Source: Beijerinckiaceae bacterium (GTDB lineage: Bacteria; Pseudomonadota; Alphaproteobacteria; Rhizobiales; Beijerinckiaceae). Taken from it: a stretch of DNA of 64,000 nucleotides. Positions within the stretch are counted from its first letter, which is position 1; each line of letters opens with the position of its first letter. A program made the position numbers and the translations under genes. The stretch spans positions 1-64,000 of the forward strand of contig WSYC01000020.1 in assembly GCA_009773635.1 (NCBI GenBank), written 5' to 3'. This document shows, one piece after another, positions 30,169-38,926 of this stretch. A model generated the notes under the pieces. The model did no database searches and had not been told where the DNA came from. It saw only the letters and a list, made by a program, of their open reading frames with translations.

Positions 30169-32421
30169 ATGAAATTTAAGCACTTTCTGCTAGCAAGCCG
30201 GAAATGCTTTGAGGATATTTCCATGATGACAGCTGTCAGGTCGCTTTCACTCCGCGCAACGATGTTGCTCCTTGGGTTCGTTTCTGGCGGCATCGCTCTG
30301 ATGGCGGCACTGAGCTATGAGGATCTGAAGAAGTACACGGTCGAAAATTCACTGATGCGAATCGAGCGGGCGGCAAAGGCTGCCGCAAGCCTCACGGAAG
30401 CTCATTTCCCGGAAAGCTTCCTTGTTGAACGCAAGGAAAAGGACCTGCCAACACTCATTCGTCTCAAAGGTGCTGAATCGCTGGTGTCTCGCGCCGAACC
30501 TTCGGCCCTTGATAGGCTCGTCAAAGAGATCGGCCGGATCAACAACGGTGCGGCGAATGTCTTTGCTTGGAACGCAGCGACCCAGGCGTTCGACCGTTTT
30601 GCAACCACCTTCCGCCGGCCTGACGGATCGATGCCTCCTGCCTTTTCAATCGGAGCCGGGCATCCCGCCTATGAATCGATCCGCGACTCCAAGGTCTTCA
30701 TGGGCGATGTCCCCGTCATGGGACGGATGCGATATGCTTATCTGACCCCAATCGTGTTTTCCGGGGGTGAGCTAGCGGGCGTACTTGCCATTGACGTGGG
30801 GTGGAGTGATGACCTTGTCACTGGTCAGGAACGACTGAAAGAGCGAATCTTCTTGGCCAGTCTGCTGATCGTTGCCATCACAATAACAATCGGCGGCTTG
30901 CTCCATTGGCGCATGCTCGCACCGATCCCAGCACTGGCGCGGGTTGCCCATCGTATAGGTGCTGGCGAACAGGGTGTCTCTGTCCCGGGCCGCGGGCGGG
31001 GGGATGAAGTCGGGCATCTTGCAGAGGGTCTAGAGCGCACGAACCAGCTTTATCAGGAACTTGAGATCCTCGCTTTTTCGGATCCGCTGACCGGACTGGG
31101 CAATCGTGCGCATTTACGCCGCGAGCTGAAGCGCACCTTTGCACGAGAATCGTGGACACAAGTGAGCGCTCTGATCCTCATCAACATCGATCAATTTCGG
31201 GGCATTAATGAAGGTTTTGGTGCCTCCATCGGGGACCGTCTCCTGATCGAGATCGGCGATCGGCTGAAGGCGTTTTCCGGCTCATACAATCCGCCCCCCG
31301 CCCGGACCGGGAGTGATGAATTCGCACTGATACTACGAGATTGCCCGCCGGAGCGGCTCAATTATGCACTCGATGGCCTATGGGATATGCTGTCTCGCCC
31401 GTTGGCCTTCGACGGTACCATTGTCGAGTTCACGGTCGGCCTCGGCGTGGTTTCACTCCCCGTACATGCCTCTAGTGCCGACGATGCCGAGAGAAACGTA
31501 CAGCTTGCGCTGAAGGCCGCTAAGGCTAAAGGCAAAGGGAACATTGCGGTTTTCGACCCAGCGCTGGACGCGCGGGCAAGGCGTGAACACGATCTTTCGA
31601 TTGCCCTTCGCGAAGCCCTTCAACGGAACGAACTGGCCGTTCATTTCCAGCTTCAGGCATCAACAAAGACGCGCGACATCTTTGGTCTCGAAGCGTTGGT
31701 CCGCTGGCCCCAAGGGAATGGTCCGATGATCTCACCCGGAGAGTTCATCCCCATCGCAGAAGCCAACGGCCTTATTGTCGAACTCGGCTCGTGGGTTCTC
31801 GATGAGACCTGCCGTATCATGCGCCAATGGCTCGATGCGGCGATCCTCGTTCCCCATGTCTCGATCAATGTATCTCCAGCCCAACTCTGGCAGCCGGACT
31901 TCGTCGAGACTGTCCAGGAAACGCTCGAACGGCATCGGATTCCGCCACGAATGATCTATCTCGAAGTGACGGAAGGCCTGTTTGTGAATTTCTCCGAAGA
32001 CCGGATTCAATCAATTTTTGCCGGTCTGCGTGCTGTTGGTGTCAAGATTGCCCTTGACGATTTCGGGACCGGCTATTCATCCCTCGGCTATCTTCACAGG
32101 GTTCATCTCGACCAGATCAAGATCGACCGGACCTTTGCTGTAGACATTGATAGGGATCGAAGCAAGCAACGGCTTCTGAAGGGGATCACGGCTCTTGCCG
32201 CAGGCCTCAAGCTGGAAGTGATCGTCGAGGGCGCAGAGACCGAGGCGGAAACACGCTTTCTGATGCGGACAGGCTGCGATGCCATTCAGGGCTATTTCTT
32301 CGCGCGCCCCTGTTCCGCGCTATTGGTGCCTCAGGAGATTGAGAATGTTCGCCGGATGCTCAGCTTGCTGAATCCCGAGGTTGAAGCTCCGATAACCAAA
32401 GCAAAGCGATCCTCAGGCTGA
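30169..32421 (+). CDS. Membrane GGDEF/EAL protein with periplasmic sensor and HAMP; GGDEF degenerate (GSDEF), EAL intact
   Basis: DPLTGLGNRAHL...RTGSDEFALIL; EALVRW, INVSPAQLWQPDF, LEVTEG, DDFGTGYSSL, IKIDRTF, EGAETE. Confidence 0.92.
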   Translation: MKFKHFLLASRKCFEDISMMTAVRSLSLRATMLLLGFVSGGIALMAALSYEDLKKYTVENSLMRIERAAKAAASLTEAHFPESFLVERKEKDLPTLIRLKGAESLVSRAEPSALDRLVKEIGRINNGAANVFAWNAATQAFDRFATTFRRPDGSMPPAFSIGAGHPAYESIRDSKVFMGDVPVMGRMRYAYLTPIVFSGGELAGVLAIDVGWSDDLVTGQERLKERIFLASLLIVAITITIGGLLHWRMLAPIPALARVAHRIGAGEQGVSVPGRGRGDEVGHLAEGLERTNQLYQELEILAFSDPLTGLGNRAHLRRELKRTFARESWTQVSALILINIDQFRGINEGFGASIGDRLLIEIGDRLKAFSGSYNPPPARTGSDEFALILRDCPPERLNYALDGLWDMLSRPLAFDGTIVEFTVGLGVVSLPVHASSADDAERNVQLALKAAKAKGKGNIAVFDPALDARARREHDLSIALREALQRNELAVHFQLQASTKTRDIFGLEALVRWPQGNGPMISPGEFIPIAEANGLIVELGSWVLDETCRIMRQWLDAAILVPHVSINVSPAQLWQPDFVETVQETLERHRIPPRMIYLEVTEGLFVNFSEDRIQSIFAGLRAVGVKIALDDFGTGYSSLGYLHRVHLDQIKIDRTFAVDIDRDRSKQRLLKGITALAAGLKLEVIVEGAETEAETRFLMRTGCDAIQGYFFARPCSALLVPQEIENVRRMLSLLNPEVEAPITKAKRSSG

Positions 32422-32657
32422 AGACTGCCTGCGTCTCAGCATTGACAGTGATCCTGAGTGGCGCCTCGGCTTCGGGGCAATAAACAAATGACCGCTTTTG
32501 AGGAAAGACACCATTGATCTGAACGGCCGAAATGGGGCGCGAAGCGGATCATCCGTTTTCGCTTCCAGAATCTGTAAGTCCGAGCGGGCAGGGAAGTGGA
32601 TCGCCATACTGAAGCGCCCCGCTTCAAAAGCCGGGTAATTCCGTGTATCGACGTAGG

Positions 32658-32954
32658 ATGAAACGGGATGCTGCGATCAACGAGCTGGTTCGACATGCTG
32701 ACGCCATGCGGGCGCGCGGCGTTGCATCGGCTTATCTGTTCGGCTCGACCACGCGCAATGAGGCACGGCAGGACAGCGATCTCGACGTTTTCATCGACGT
32801 GGTGCCTGATCGAAAGTTCTCGCTCATCGATCTCATCGGCGTTCGCCGCTTTCTGGAATCCGAGCTTGGAATTTCTGTCGATCTGACGACGCGAGGTTCG
32901 CTCCATCCGAAGTTGCGCAGTAGCATCGAGCGAGAAGCGATCCAGGCTTTCTGA
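32658..32954 (+). CDS. MntA-type minimal nucleotidyltransferase antitoxin
   Basis: GSTTRNEARQDSDLD fits GSx10DxD; overlaps a HEPN/DUF86 gene. Confidence 0.82.
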   Translation: MKRDAAINELVRHADAMRARGVASAYLFGSTTRNEARQDSDLDVFIDVVPDRKFSLIDLIGVRRFLESELGISVDLTTRGSLHPKLRSSIEREAIQAF

Positions 32955-33307
32955 TGGCCCGTCGCGTCGACGTTGTTCTCGAGGAAATTCTCGAAACCAT
33001 TTCGGGAATAGAGAATGCCGTCGGCATCCGGTCCTTCGAGGCGTTCCGTCAGGATTGGCTGTTACAGCGCGGCATTGAGCGTGCACTTGAAATTGTGTCC
33101 GAAACTGTACGTCATGTCCCGGACGATATGCTCGGCACGCGGCCGGAGATTCCCTGGTCAGAGATCAAGGCCATCGGCAATGTGATCCGCCACGAATATC
33201 ATCGAGTTGAGCCTGCGATCATCTGGTCTGTGGCGGCGGATGATTTCCCGTCACTGAAGGCGGCAATCTTGGCGATTGTTTCCAATCAAGAATCTAAAAA
33301 TAATTAA
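32954..33307 (+). CDS. HepT-like (DUF86/HEPN) toxin
   Basis: LEIVSETVRHVPDDM...PWSEIKAIGNVIRHEYHRVEPAIIWSV; DUF86 C-terminal motif. Confidence 0.8.
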   Translation: MARRVDVVLEEILETISGIENAVGIRSFEAFRQDWLLQRGIERALEIVSETVRHVPDDMLGTRPEIPWSEIKAIGNVIRHEYHRVEPAIIWSVAADDFPSLKAAILAIVSNQESKNN

Positions 33308-33477
33308 CAATATCAAATACTTAGTTCCATAATGTTCGTTATGCGAATCATATCTGTAGCCACAAAGTTGAGATTGTGCGCTTCTCACGTCACGGCGAGA
33401 GCTCAGCCGTCTGGAACGATTCCCACGTCTTGTCGGCTTTGGTGCCTAACCCGCCGTTGAAATAAGACAGATCGATT

Positions 33478-33813
33478 TTATCCGGCGAGGCGATCGGGCT
33501 CGACCTTGAAATGGATTGCCTCCCTGCGGCTGAGCTCTCGCAGGACGGTCGACAGGTTCGTCAGTCGTGGATTGCCGCGCGGCCCGAACATGCGCATCAG
33601 GTTTTTTGGATCGATGTCTACTGCCTCGCCGAGTTGCTCGAACCCGACGGTCGCATTGATGTAGTCGCGCATCAGCGCCTTGCCAATGGGCGCGTCGCCC
33701 GCGGCGAATGCCTCGACTGCCTCACCGAGAAGCGCAACGCGGTATTCAGGATCGCGCTCTGCACGAGCCTTCACTGTTTCCTTGAAGCTTCGGGACAATG
33801 CCATCGTTTTCAT
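33478..33813 (-). CDS. Addiction-module antidote protein (HTH, HigA2-like)
   Basis: AFAAGDAPIGKALMRDYINATVGFEQLGEAVDIDPKNLMRMFGPRGNPRLTNLSTVLREL. Confidence 0.75.
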   Translation of the reverse strand: MKTMALSRSFKETVKARAERDPEYRVALLGEAVEAFAAGDAPIGKALMRDYINATVGFEQLGEAVDIDPKNLMRMFGPRGNPRLTNLSTVLRELSRREAIHFKVEPDRLAG

Positions 33814-34142
33814 TCTTTCTCGGCTTTGCGGCGCTTGTAGTCGTTCCAGCGCAATTGTGCTTCCGCGATATCATTCTGCTGCCGGGTCTTTGTTCCTCCG
33901 CCGAGCAGGATCACAAGTCTGGTCCCGTCGAAGGCTGGGTAGAGTCGCATTCCCGGGCCCCAGTCGATATTCCATTCCGAAACCCCTGCCCCGACGGATT
34001 TCAGGCCAGAGCGCGCCCCGGTTCCAATGCGCACCAAAGCCGTCGTGACCTTTGCAGCATGGGTCGCTGGGAGATCATCGAACTACTTCTCGAATGGCCG
34101 AATTCCCGATGCGTCTTCGTAGACGTCAATTTCAATACTCAT
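33810..34142 (-). pseudogene. RelE/ParE-family addiction-module killer protein with in-frame amber codon
   Basis: MSIEIDVYEDASGIRPFEK*FDDLPATHAAKVTTALVRIGTGARSGLKSVGAGVSEWNIDWGPGMRLYPAFDGTRLVILLGGGTKTRQQNDI; TAG at 34085-34083 where the family usually has Trp. Confidence 0.8.
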
Positions 34143-34215
34143 AGTGTCATATACGATACAATCATGATTGAAGCAATCTGATGTACCTCGATCTCACGAT
34201 GGAGCCTTGGATTCA

Positions 34216-34809
34216 TCAACGCAGCGCAGCCGCCTGAAGTAGCTTCCCTGCCGCCGGTGAGGTCCAGTCCACCAGTCCGGTAAAATATCCGAGATTGCGC
34301 ATGTCGCGAGACAGGACATAGCTCATCGGCAGTCCGAACAATCGGAAAGGATCGTCGGGGCGGGCCTCGTCCGCCCGGCGTCCCATCCTGAAGGTGGGGT
34401 CGAGAAACACCGGCAGGTGTTTCACGTTCAGCGAAGCCAGGAATGGTGAGGCTGTCCTTGCTCCTTCGGCGTCAATCGCCACCGCGATCGCGCGGGCTGG
34501 CATGTCGCCTCCCATGCCGGCAAGCTTCTCCAGAAGCGGGATCTCCGTACGACATGGCGGGCACCAGGACGCCCAGAAATTGACGATCAGGACCTTACCG
34601 CGGAATTCGTGGAGCGACTGTCTCTTCCCGTCGAGCCGCGTGAGCCGAAAATCCGGCACTGGCATCGCTGGCTCGAACTCGACGAATTGCGAGCGCCCGG
34701 ATCGCAAGGTGGGCAAAGCCTCCCTGCCCTGGCTCCGGCCCGGCACCGTGGCTGCCATCAACGCCATGCCGGAAACGATGTTGCGTCGGGTGAATGGGCT
34801 GAACTGCAT
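34216..34809 (-). CDS. TlpA/ResA-like thioredoxin-family protein with Tat-like signal
   Basis: FTRRNIVSGMALMAATV; GKVLIVNFWASWCPPCRTEIPLLEKL. Confidence 0.88.
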   Translation of the reverse strand: MQFSPFTRRNIVSGMALMAATVPGRSQGREALPTLRSGRSQFVEFEPAMPVPDFRLTRLDGKRQSLHEFRGKVLIVNFWASWCPPCRTEIPLLEKLAGMGGDMPARAIAVAIDAEGARTASPFLASLNVKHLPVFLDPTFRMGRRADEARPDDPFRLFGLPMSYVLSRDMRNLGYFTGLVDWTSPAAGKLLQAAALR

Positions 34810-34929
34810 CGGCGAAAGGTATCGCGATGCGGCCTCTAAGGGGCAAGAGCGAATGCTGCCGTCTCTGTTCACCTTCCCGTGCATCTGCGTCGCGCCGACA
34901 CCAACCCGCACAACCGAAGCCTGGCACGA

Positions 34930-35505
34930 TCAGCCGGCAAGCTTGGATATCGTAGCCATAACGCCTTCCGCGATTGCTTCCCCGGTGGCAGGGTCGGACA
35001 TGCTGCGCGCGAGGGTGACGCCGCCAGATAGCATCGCGAGAATGGCCCAGGCGCGCCGCTCGCGATCTGCGGGTTCTGTGCCTTCCAGCCCCTCCGCAAC
35101 CGCCTGCACCACCTCCCTCACCTCAGCAGCGAAGGTGCCGCGGATCTCCGGACTTGCCCGCTGGACATCCGGCGTAAGGCTTTGGAGAGCGCAGCTCTCG
35201 GCGAGATCACACGTGCGGCGATCGGTCATGTAGAGACGAGCGTAAACCGATAGCCAGTCCGCGCCATGTTCAGCCCGATGCGCCAGAATGCTGTCCCGCA
35301 GCTTGCGGATGCCCACCTGGATCACGGCCTCAAACGCAGCATCCTTTGATTTGAAATGGCCGTAGAAGGCACCCGAGGTGACGGAGGCCTCTTTTGCGAG
35401 GCCATCCACCCCGATGCCACCGAAGCCTTGACGGCGGAAGCCCCGCCCTGCCGCCTCGATAATGCGCGCCCGTGCTTCCTCCTTGTGTCCCGGTCCGTAA
35501 CGCAT
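34930..35505 (-). CDS. TetR-family regulator
   Basis: ARIIEAAGRGFRRQGFGGIGVDGLAKEASVTSGAFYGHFKSKDAAFEAVI. Confidence 0.92.
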   Translation of the reverse strand: MRYGPGHKEEARARIIEAAGRGFRRQGFGGIGVDGLAKEASVTSGAFYGHFKSKDAAFEAVIQVGIRKLRDSILAHRAEHGADWLSVYARLYMTDRRTCDLAESCALQSLTPDVQRASPEIRGTFAAEVREVVQAVAEGLEGTEPADRERRAWAILAMLSGGVTLARSMSDPATGEAIAEGVMATISKLAG

Positions 35506-35520
35506 CTCGACTCCATAGAA

Positions 35521-35588
35521 TATCGGTCGTTATTTTATGATTGACAGCTGCTGACGCTTCGTCATATCCATCAATGTAACGATCGTTA
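35521..35588. promoter_or_regulatory. Two putative TetR operators flanking a promoter
   Basis: TAACGATCGTTA (35577-35588, perfect 12-bp palindrome) and TATCGGTCGTTA (35521-35532, 10/12 identical), with TTGACA at 35541-35546 between them. Confidence 0.65.
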
Positions 35589-35646
35589 TTTCATTGCGGC
35601 ACGACTTGCAAGCGTGCCCAGGCAAACTCGCACTCAAGGAGCTACA

Positions 35647-36063
35647 ATGCCGCTCACGCTCACCCTTACCGAAGGCGTCCTGCCAAAGGGGCAGGAAAAA
35701 CTCGCCTTTTCGCGCCTCTCCGAGGCCATGCTGAAATGGCATGGCCTCACCGGCAACAAGGCGATAACGCCCAATATCACCGGCACGCTGCATGTCCTGC
35801 CCAAAGGCGCGACCTTCTCTGGCATGCAGGAGATCGATGCCGTCTTCATCGAATGGAAGGTGCCGTCCTTTGCTTTCACCAAGCGCGAGGTTCAGGTCGG
35901 CTATTTCGATGAAGCGACCACCATCATCCACGAAATGTCCGGGCGAAAGCAGCCGAAGGACCGCATTTTTATCAATGTCGTCCATGCGGTCGACGGTGCC
36001 TGGAATTTCGGTGGCAAGGCACTCACCAATGCCGAAATCGGCGCCACTGTCGCGAAGGGGTAA
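35647..36063 (+). CDS. Tautomerase-like protein
   Basis: MPLTLTLTEGVLPKGQEKLAFSRLSEAMLKWHGLTGN...VQVGYFDEATTIIHEMSGRKQPKDRIFINVVHAVDGAWNFGG. Confidence 0.68.
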   Translation: MPLTLTLTEGVLPKGQEKLAFSRLSEAMLKWHGLTGNKAITPNITGTLHVLPKGATFSGMQEIDAVFIEWKVPSFAFTKREVQVGYFDEATTIIHEMSGRKQPKDRIFINVVHAVDGAWNFGGKALTNAEIGATVAKG

Positions 36064-36067
36064 GGCC

Positions 36068-36247
36068 ATGTCCGGCCAACCTGCTTCTTCCTTGCCAGGG
36101 CGCGAACTCCAGCGTCGCGAGACCCTCGCTATGCTGGCGGTCATGGCGATTTCCTGTGGTGCTCCGGTTTCGGCGATTGCCCTCCCCACAACTCCGGTGA
36201 TCGCCGCGCCAGAAGTCGTTCCCGCACCGCTTCTGCTTTCGCTTTGA
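36068..36247 (+). CDS. Small protein of unknown function (59 aa, signal-anchor-like)
   Basis: MSGQPASSLPGRELQRRETLAMLAVMAISCGAPVSAIALPTTPVIAAPEVVPAPLLLSL; between two tautomerase genes on the same strand. Confidence 0.4.
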   Translation: MSGQPASSLPGRELQRRETLAMLAVMAISCGAPVSAIALPTTPVIAAPEVVPAPLLLSL

Positions 36248-36304
36248 CCTTCCGGCCGCGCGGGATCCTTCGCGCGGCCTTTCATCATGAAAGGAACAGA
36301 GTCC

Positions 36305-36691
36305 ATGCCTCTCGTCAGGATTTCCCATCTCTCGGCCAAGCCGGCCGGGTTCTCGAAGACCGTGTCGCAGGCTGTGCACACGGCTCTCATCGCAGCCTTT
36401 GGCATCCCAGCCGACGATCTCTTCCAGATCATTACCGAGCACGTCGCCGGTGACGGACTCATCGGTCCCGAGTCCTTCCTCGGAATCGATCACAGCAAGG
36501 ATCTCGTCTTCGTGCAGATCACCTGCGCGGAGGGACGTTCCGTCGAGCAGAAGAAGGCGCTCTATGCCGCAATTGTCGAGAACATTGCCCGCGAAACACC
36601 GATCCGCCGGGAGGATGTGATCATCAACCTCATCGAGACGAAGCGCGAGAACTGGTCCTTCGGTAATGGGATCGCCCCGTTTGCTGCGTGA
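36305..36691 (+). CDS. Tautomerase-superfamily protein
   Basis: MPLVRISHLSAKPAGFSKTVSQAVHTALIAAFGIPADDLFQIITEH...EQKKALYAAIVENIA; homologous to the 28634-29041 product. Confidence 0.75.
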   Translation: MPLVRISHLSAKPAGFSKTVSQAVHTALIAAFGIPADDLFQIITEHVAGDGLIGPESFLGIDHSKDLVFVQITCAEGRSVEQKKALYAAIVENIARETPIRREDVIINLIETKRENWSFGNGIAPFAA

Positions 36692-37006
36692 GAATATCGG
36701 GCGAGATTCACCTCAAAGCTGACGGTGCCAAGAAACTCAGGGCTCTTCATGCAAGGCAGCCTAGCTCTTATCAAGGCGCAGTCCGTAACGTTCCTTATGC
36801 GAACGGTGTTTGAGCAAGCCGCGCACAACGAGCGGCTGCCATGATATGCCCTTTCAATTAGTTGATCCGAACTGTCCCCGAGTTCGACCGTCTCGACGTG
36901 TGGGCACGGCACCGATGAGAGCAACGGTGCATCTGACCATTCGTTGCACCGCTCCTGGTAATTCCCTTTAGGATTTTGTCTCCAATCAGGCTGGTCTGCC
37001 ACTGCC

Positions 37007-37897
37007 TCAACTGAAGCTGCTTGCCCCAGAAATTCCAGCCCAACTCGCGGATGCCGCGAGCAGAGTCATGGCCGGAGCGGATGCAGGCAAAGCTTCGGGG
37101 ACGATCAGTTTGATTTCCTTGGCCAGATCGATGCCCTCGATTTGAAGCGCGACTAAGTGGCCGGATTCAACCTCGTCGGCAACCGACGATTCCATGACAA
37201 TCGATGCGCCGCGACCGGCTCGGACGGCGCGCTTGACCGCCTCTGTGCTGCCAAAGCCGTCAAGGATGACGAGAGAATCTGCGAGGGGTCCAAGCTTCTG
37301 GCGCAGGAGATATCCAGTCCCGGTGCCGGCTTCGCCGCCGAGCAGCGGCTCGGTTTGCAACTCAGCCACCGATATGACGCCAAGCCTCGCCCAACGGTGC
37401 GATGGCCGGACAATGACGACGAGACGCTCACGCATCCAGGTCTGCGCGATGAAGCCCGGCCTGGCGTCCCACCATTCCATTGCCGCAAGGTCCGCCTCGC
37501 CCTGCTCTAGCCGGGCGATTACTTCCGGGTTCGAACCGATCCATTGTTCCACCTGCAAGCCGGATTTGAGCTGAAAATCCGCGAGGTAGGGTTGCAGCAG
37601 ATAGGTGCCGACATTGTTAGATGCGGCGATTCGCAACCCCGGGAGGTGGACAAGATTGCGCACCCGCCCGGCCGTATTGATAAGCGCGCGCGCCAGCGGC
37701 AGGAAGCGCCCACCCTGGTCAGTCAGTCTGGCGCCGCCCAGCCGCCGCACGAACAGAGGCGCCGCGAGATGCTCCTCAAGCTGCCGGAGATGATCCGCGA
37801 CGGTGGATGGCGAGAGTTCGAGCTGTCGCGCCGCTGCCCGCACCCCTTGGGTCGTGGTCACAGTCAGAAACGTTCGAACGTGGATGAGATTCAACAT
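37007..37897 (-). CDS. ptxE: LysR-family regulator at the PtxE position of the ptx operon
   Basis: IHVRTFLTVTTTQGVRAAARQLELSPSTVADHLRQLEEHLAAPLFVRR; last gene of ptxABCDE-like order. Confidence 0.72.
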   Translation of the reverse strand: MLNLIHVRTFLTVTTTQGVRAAARQLELSPSTVADHLRQLEEHLAAPLFVRRLGGARLTDQGGRFLPLARALINTAGRVRNLVHLPGLRIAASNNVGTYLLQPYLADFQLKSGLQVEQWIGSNPEVIARLEQGEADLAAMEWWDARPGFIAQTWMRERLVVIVRPSHRWARLGVISVAELQTEPLLGGEAGTGTGYLLRQKLGPLADSLVILDGFGSTEAVKRAVRAGRGASIVMESSVADEVESGHLVALQIEGIDLAKEIKLIVPEALPASAPAMTLLAASASWAGISGASSFS

Positions 37898-37902
37898 TGT
37901 AT

Positions 37903-38916
37903 TCAGGCGCTGCCGGCGTTTCTGGGGGTATGGGACGGGGTGTTGACGGCTCCGGCGGGCTCTTTACCTGCCAGAGCATCGAGGATGCTGGTCGCAGCGG
38001 ATAATTCGATCTGCCGTCGCACCGATCCCACGGCCGATCCGATATGGGGGGTCAGCACCGTTCGAGCGCCCGGGGCAGTCAATCTGGCATCAATCGTCTT
38101 CGCCCGGTGGGGCAGCGCCCAATCCTCGAACTCGAAAACATCGGCGGCGTATCCCGCGAGATGGCCGCTTTCAAGCGCATCGGCCACCGCGGCCTCATCG
38201 ACAAGCGAGCCGCGCGCCGGGTTGATGAGTAAGGCTCCACGCCGCATCCGGCCAATCGCTTCGGCGTTGATCAGGCCGGCTGTAGCGCTGGTCAGGGGCA
38301 CACCCAGCACCACGATATCGGCGCGTTCCAGCACGTCCCCGAAGGCCATCGCCTCGACATCGGCGCAGGCGTCGAATGGCCTGGGGTCAAAGGCGACGAT
38401 CCGGCAATTGAAGCCGGACAGGCGCCGCGCGATGGCCCGACCAACCTGGCCAAACCCGATGATCCCGACCGTCGAGCCGCTGAGCCCGGTTCCGTACAGG
38501 CGAGGTCGCCATCCCTGGAACCCGGACGTGCGGATTCCGGTATCGCCGAGAAGAATATTGCGACTAAGCGCGATCATCAGACCGATCGCCAGCTCTGCCG
38601 TCGGCTCGGTGAGGAGGTCCGGCACGATCGTCACCTGGATGCCGCGTTTGCTGGCGGCCTCGACATCGATATTGTCATAGCCCTTCAGCGCGGCGCCGAT
38701 GACCTTCAGATTGGGACAACGCTCGAGAAAGGCATGATCGATGCGATCGGTCATGAACGCCATAAGTCCGGCAGCATCTCGGCAGCGCTCGGCGACCTCG
38801 TCATAGCTCCAGGGCTCTGAGCGCTCGTTTGAAACGATACGGGCGATGCCGTCGAACGCGGCCTGCGTTTCGGGGAAAACCCGGTTCGTCAGAATAATAA
38901 GCGGCAATTCTGCCAT
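37903..38916 (-). CDS. ptxD: Phosphonate (phosphite) dehydrogenase
   Basis: GAALKGYDNIDVEAASKRG...VPDLLTEPTAELAIGLMIAL...FQGWRPRLYGTGLSGSTVGIIGFG...NPARGSLVDEAAVADALE...YAADVFEFEDWA...LTPHIGSAVGSVRRQIE; PtxD-specific blocks. Confidence 0.9.
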   Translation of the reverse strand: MAELPLIILTNRVFPETQAAFDGIARIVSNERSEPWSYDEVAERCRDAAGLMAFMTDRIDHAFLERCPNLKVIGAALKGYDNIDVEAASKRGIQVTIVPDLLTEPTAELAIGLMIALSRNILLGDTGIRTSGFQGWRPRLYGTGLSGSTVGIIGFGQVGRAIARRLSGFNCRIVAFDPRPFDACADVEAMAFGDVLERADIVVLGVPLTSATAGLINAEAIGRMRRGALLINPARGSLVDEAAVADALESGHLAGYAADVFEFEDWALPHRAKTIDARLTAPGARTVLTPHIGSAVGSVRRQIELSAATSILDALAGKEPAGAVNTPSHTPRNAGSA

Positions 38917-38926
38917 TGGGGTACCG

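Noticed and set aside
33307-33478. Possible coding remnant (PDKIDLSYFNGGLGTKADKTWESFQTAEL, minus strand)
   Set aside because: Reads like coding sequence but is short and I could not assign a family; not supported enough to report as a feature.
36562-37002. 146-aa minus ORF between the tautomerase and ptxE
   Set aside because: Overlaps the tautomerase 3' end, no recognisable motif; treated as spurious.
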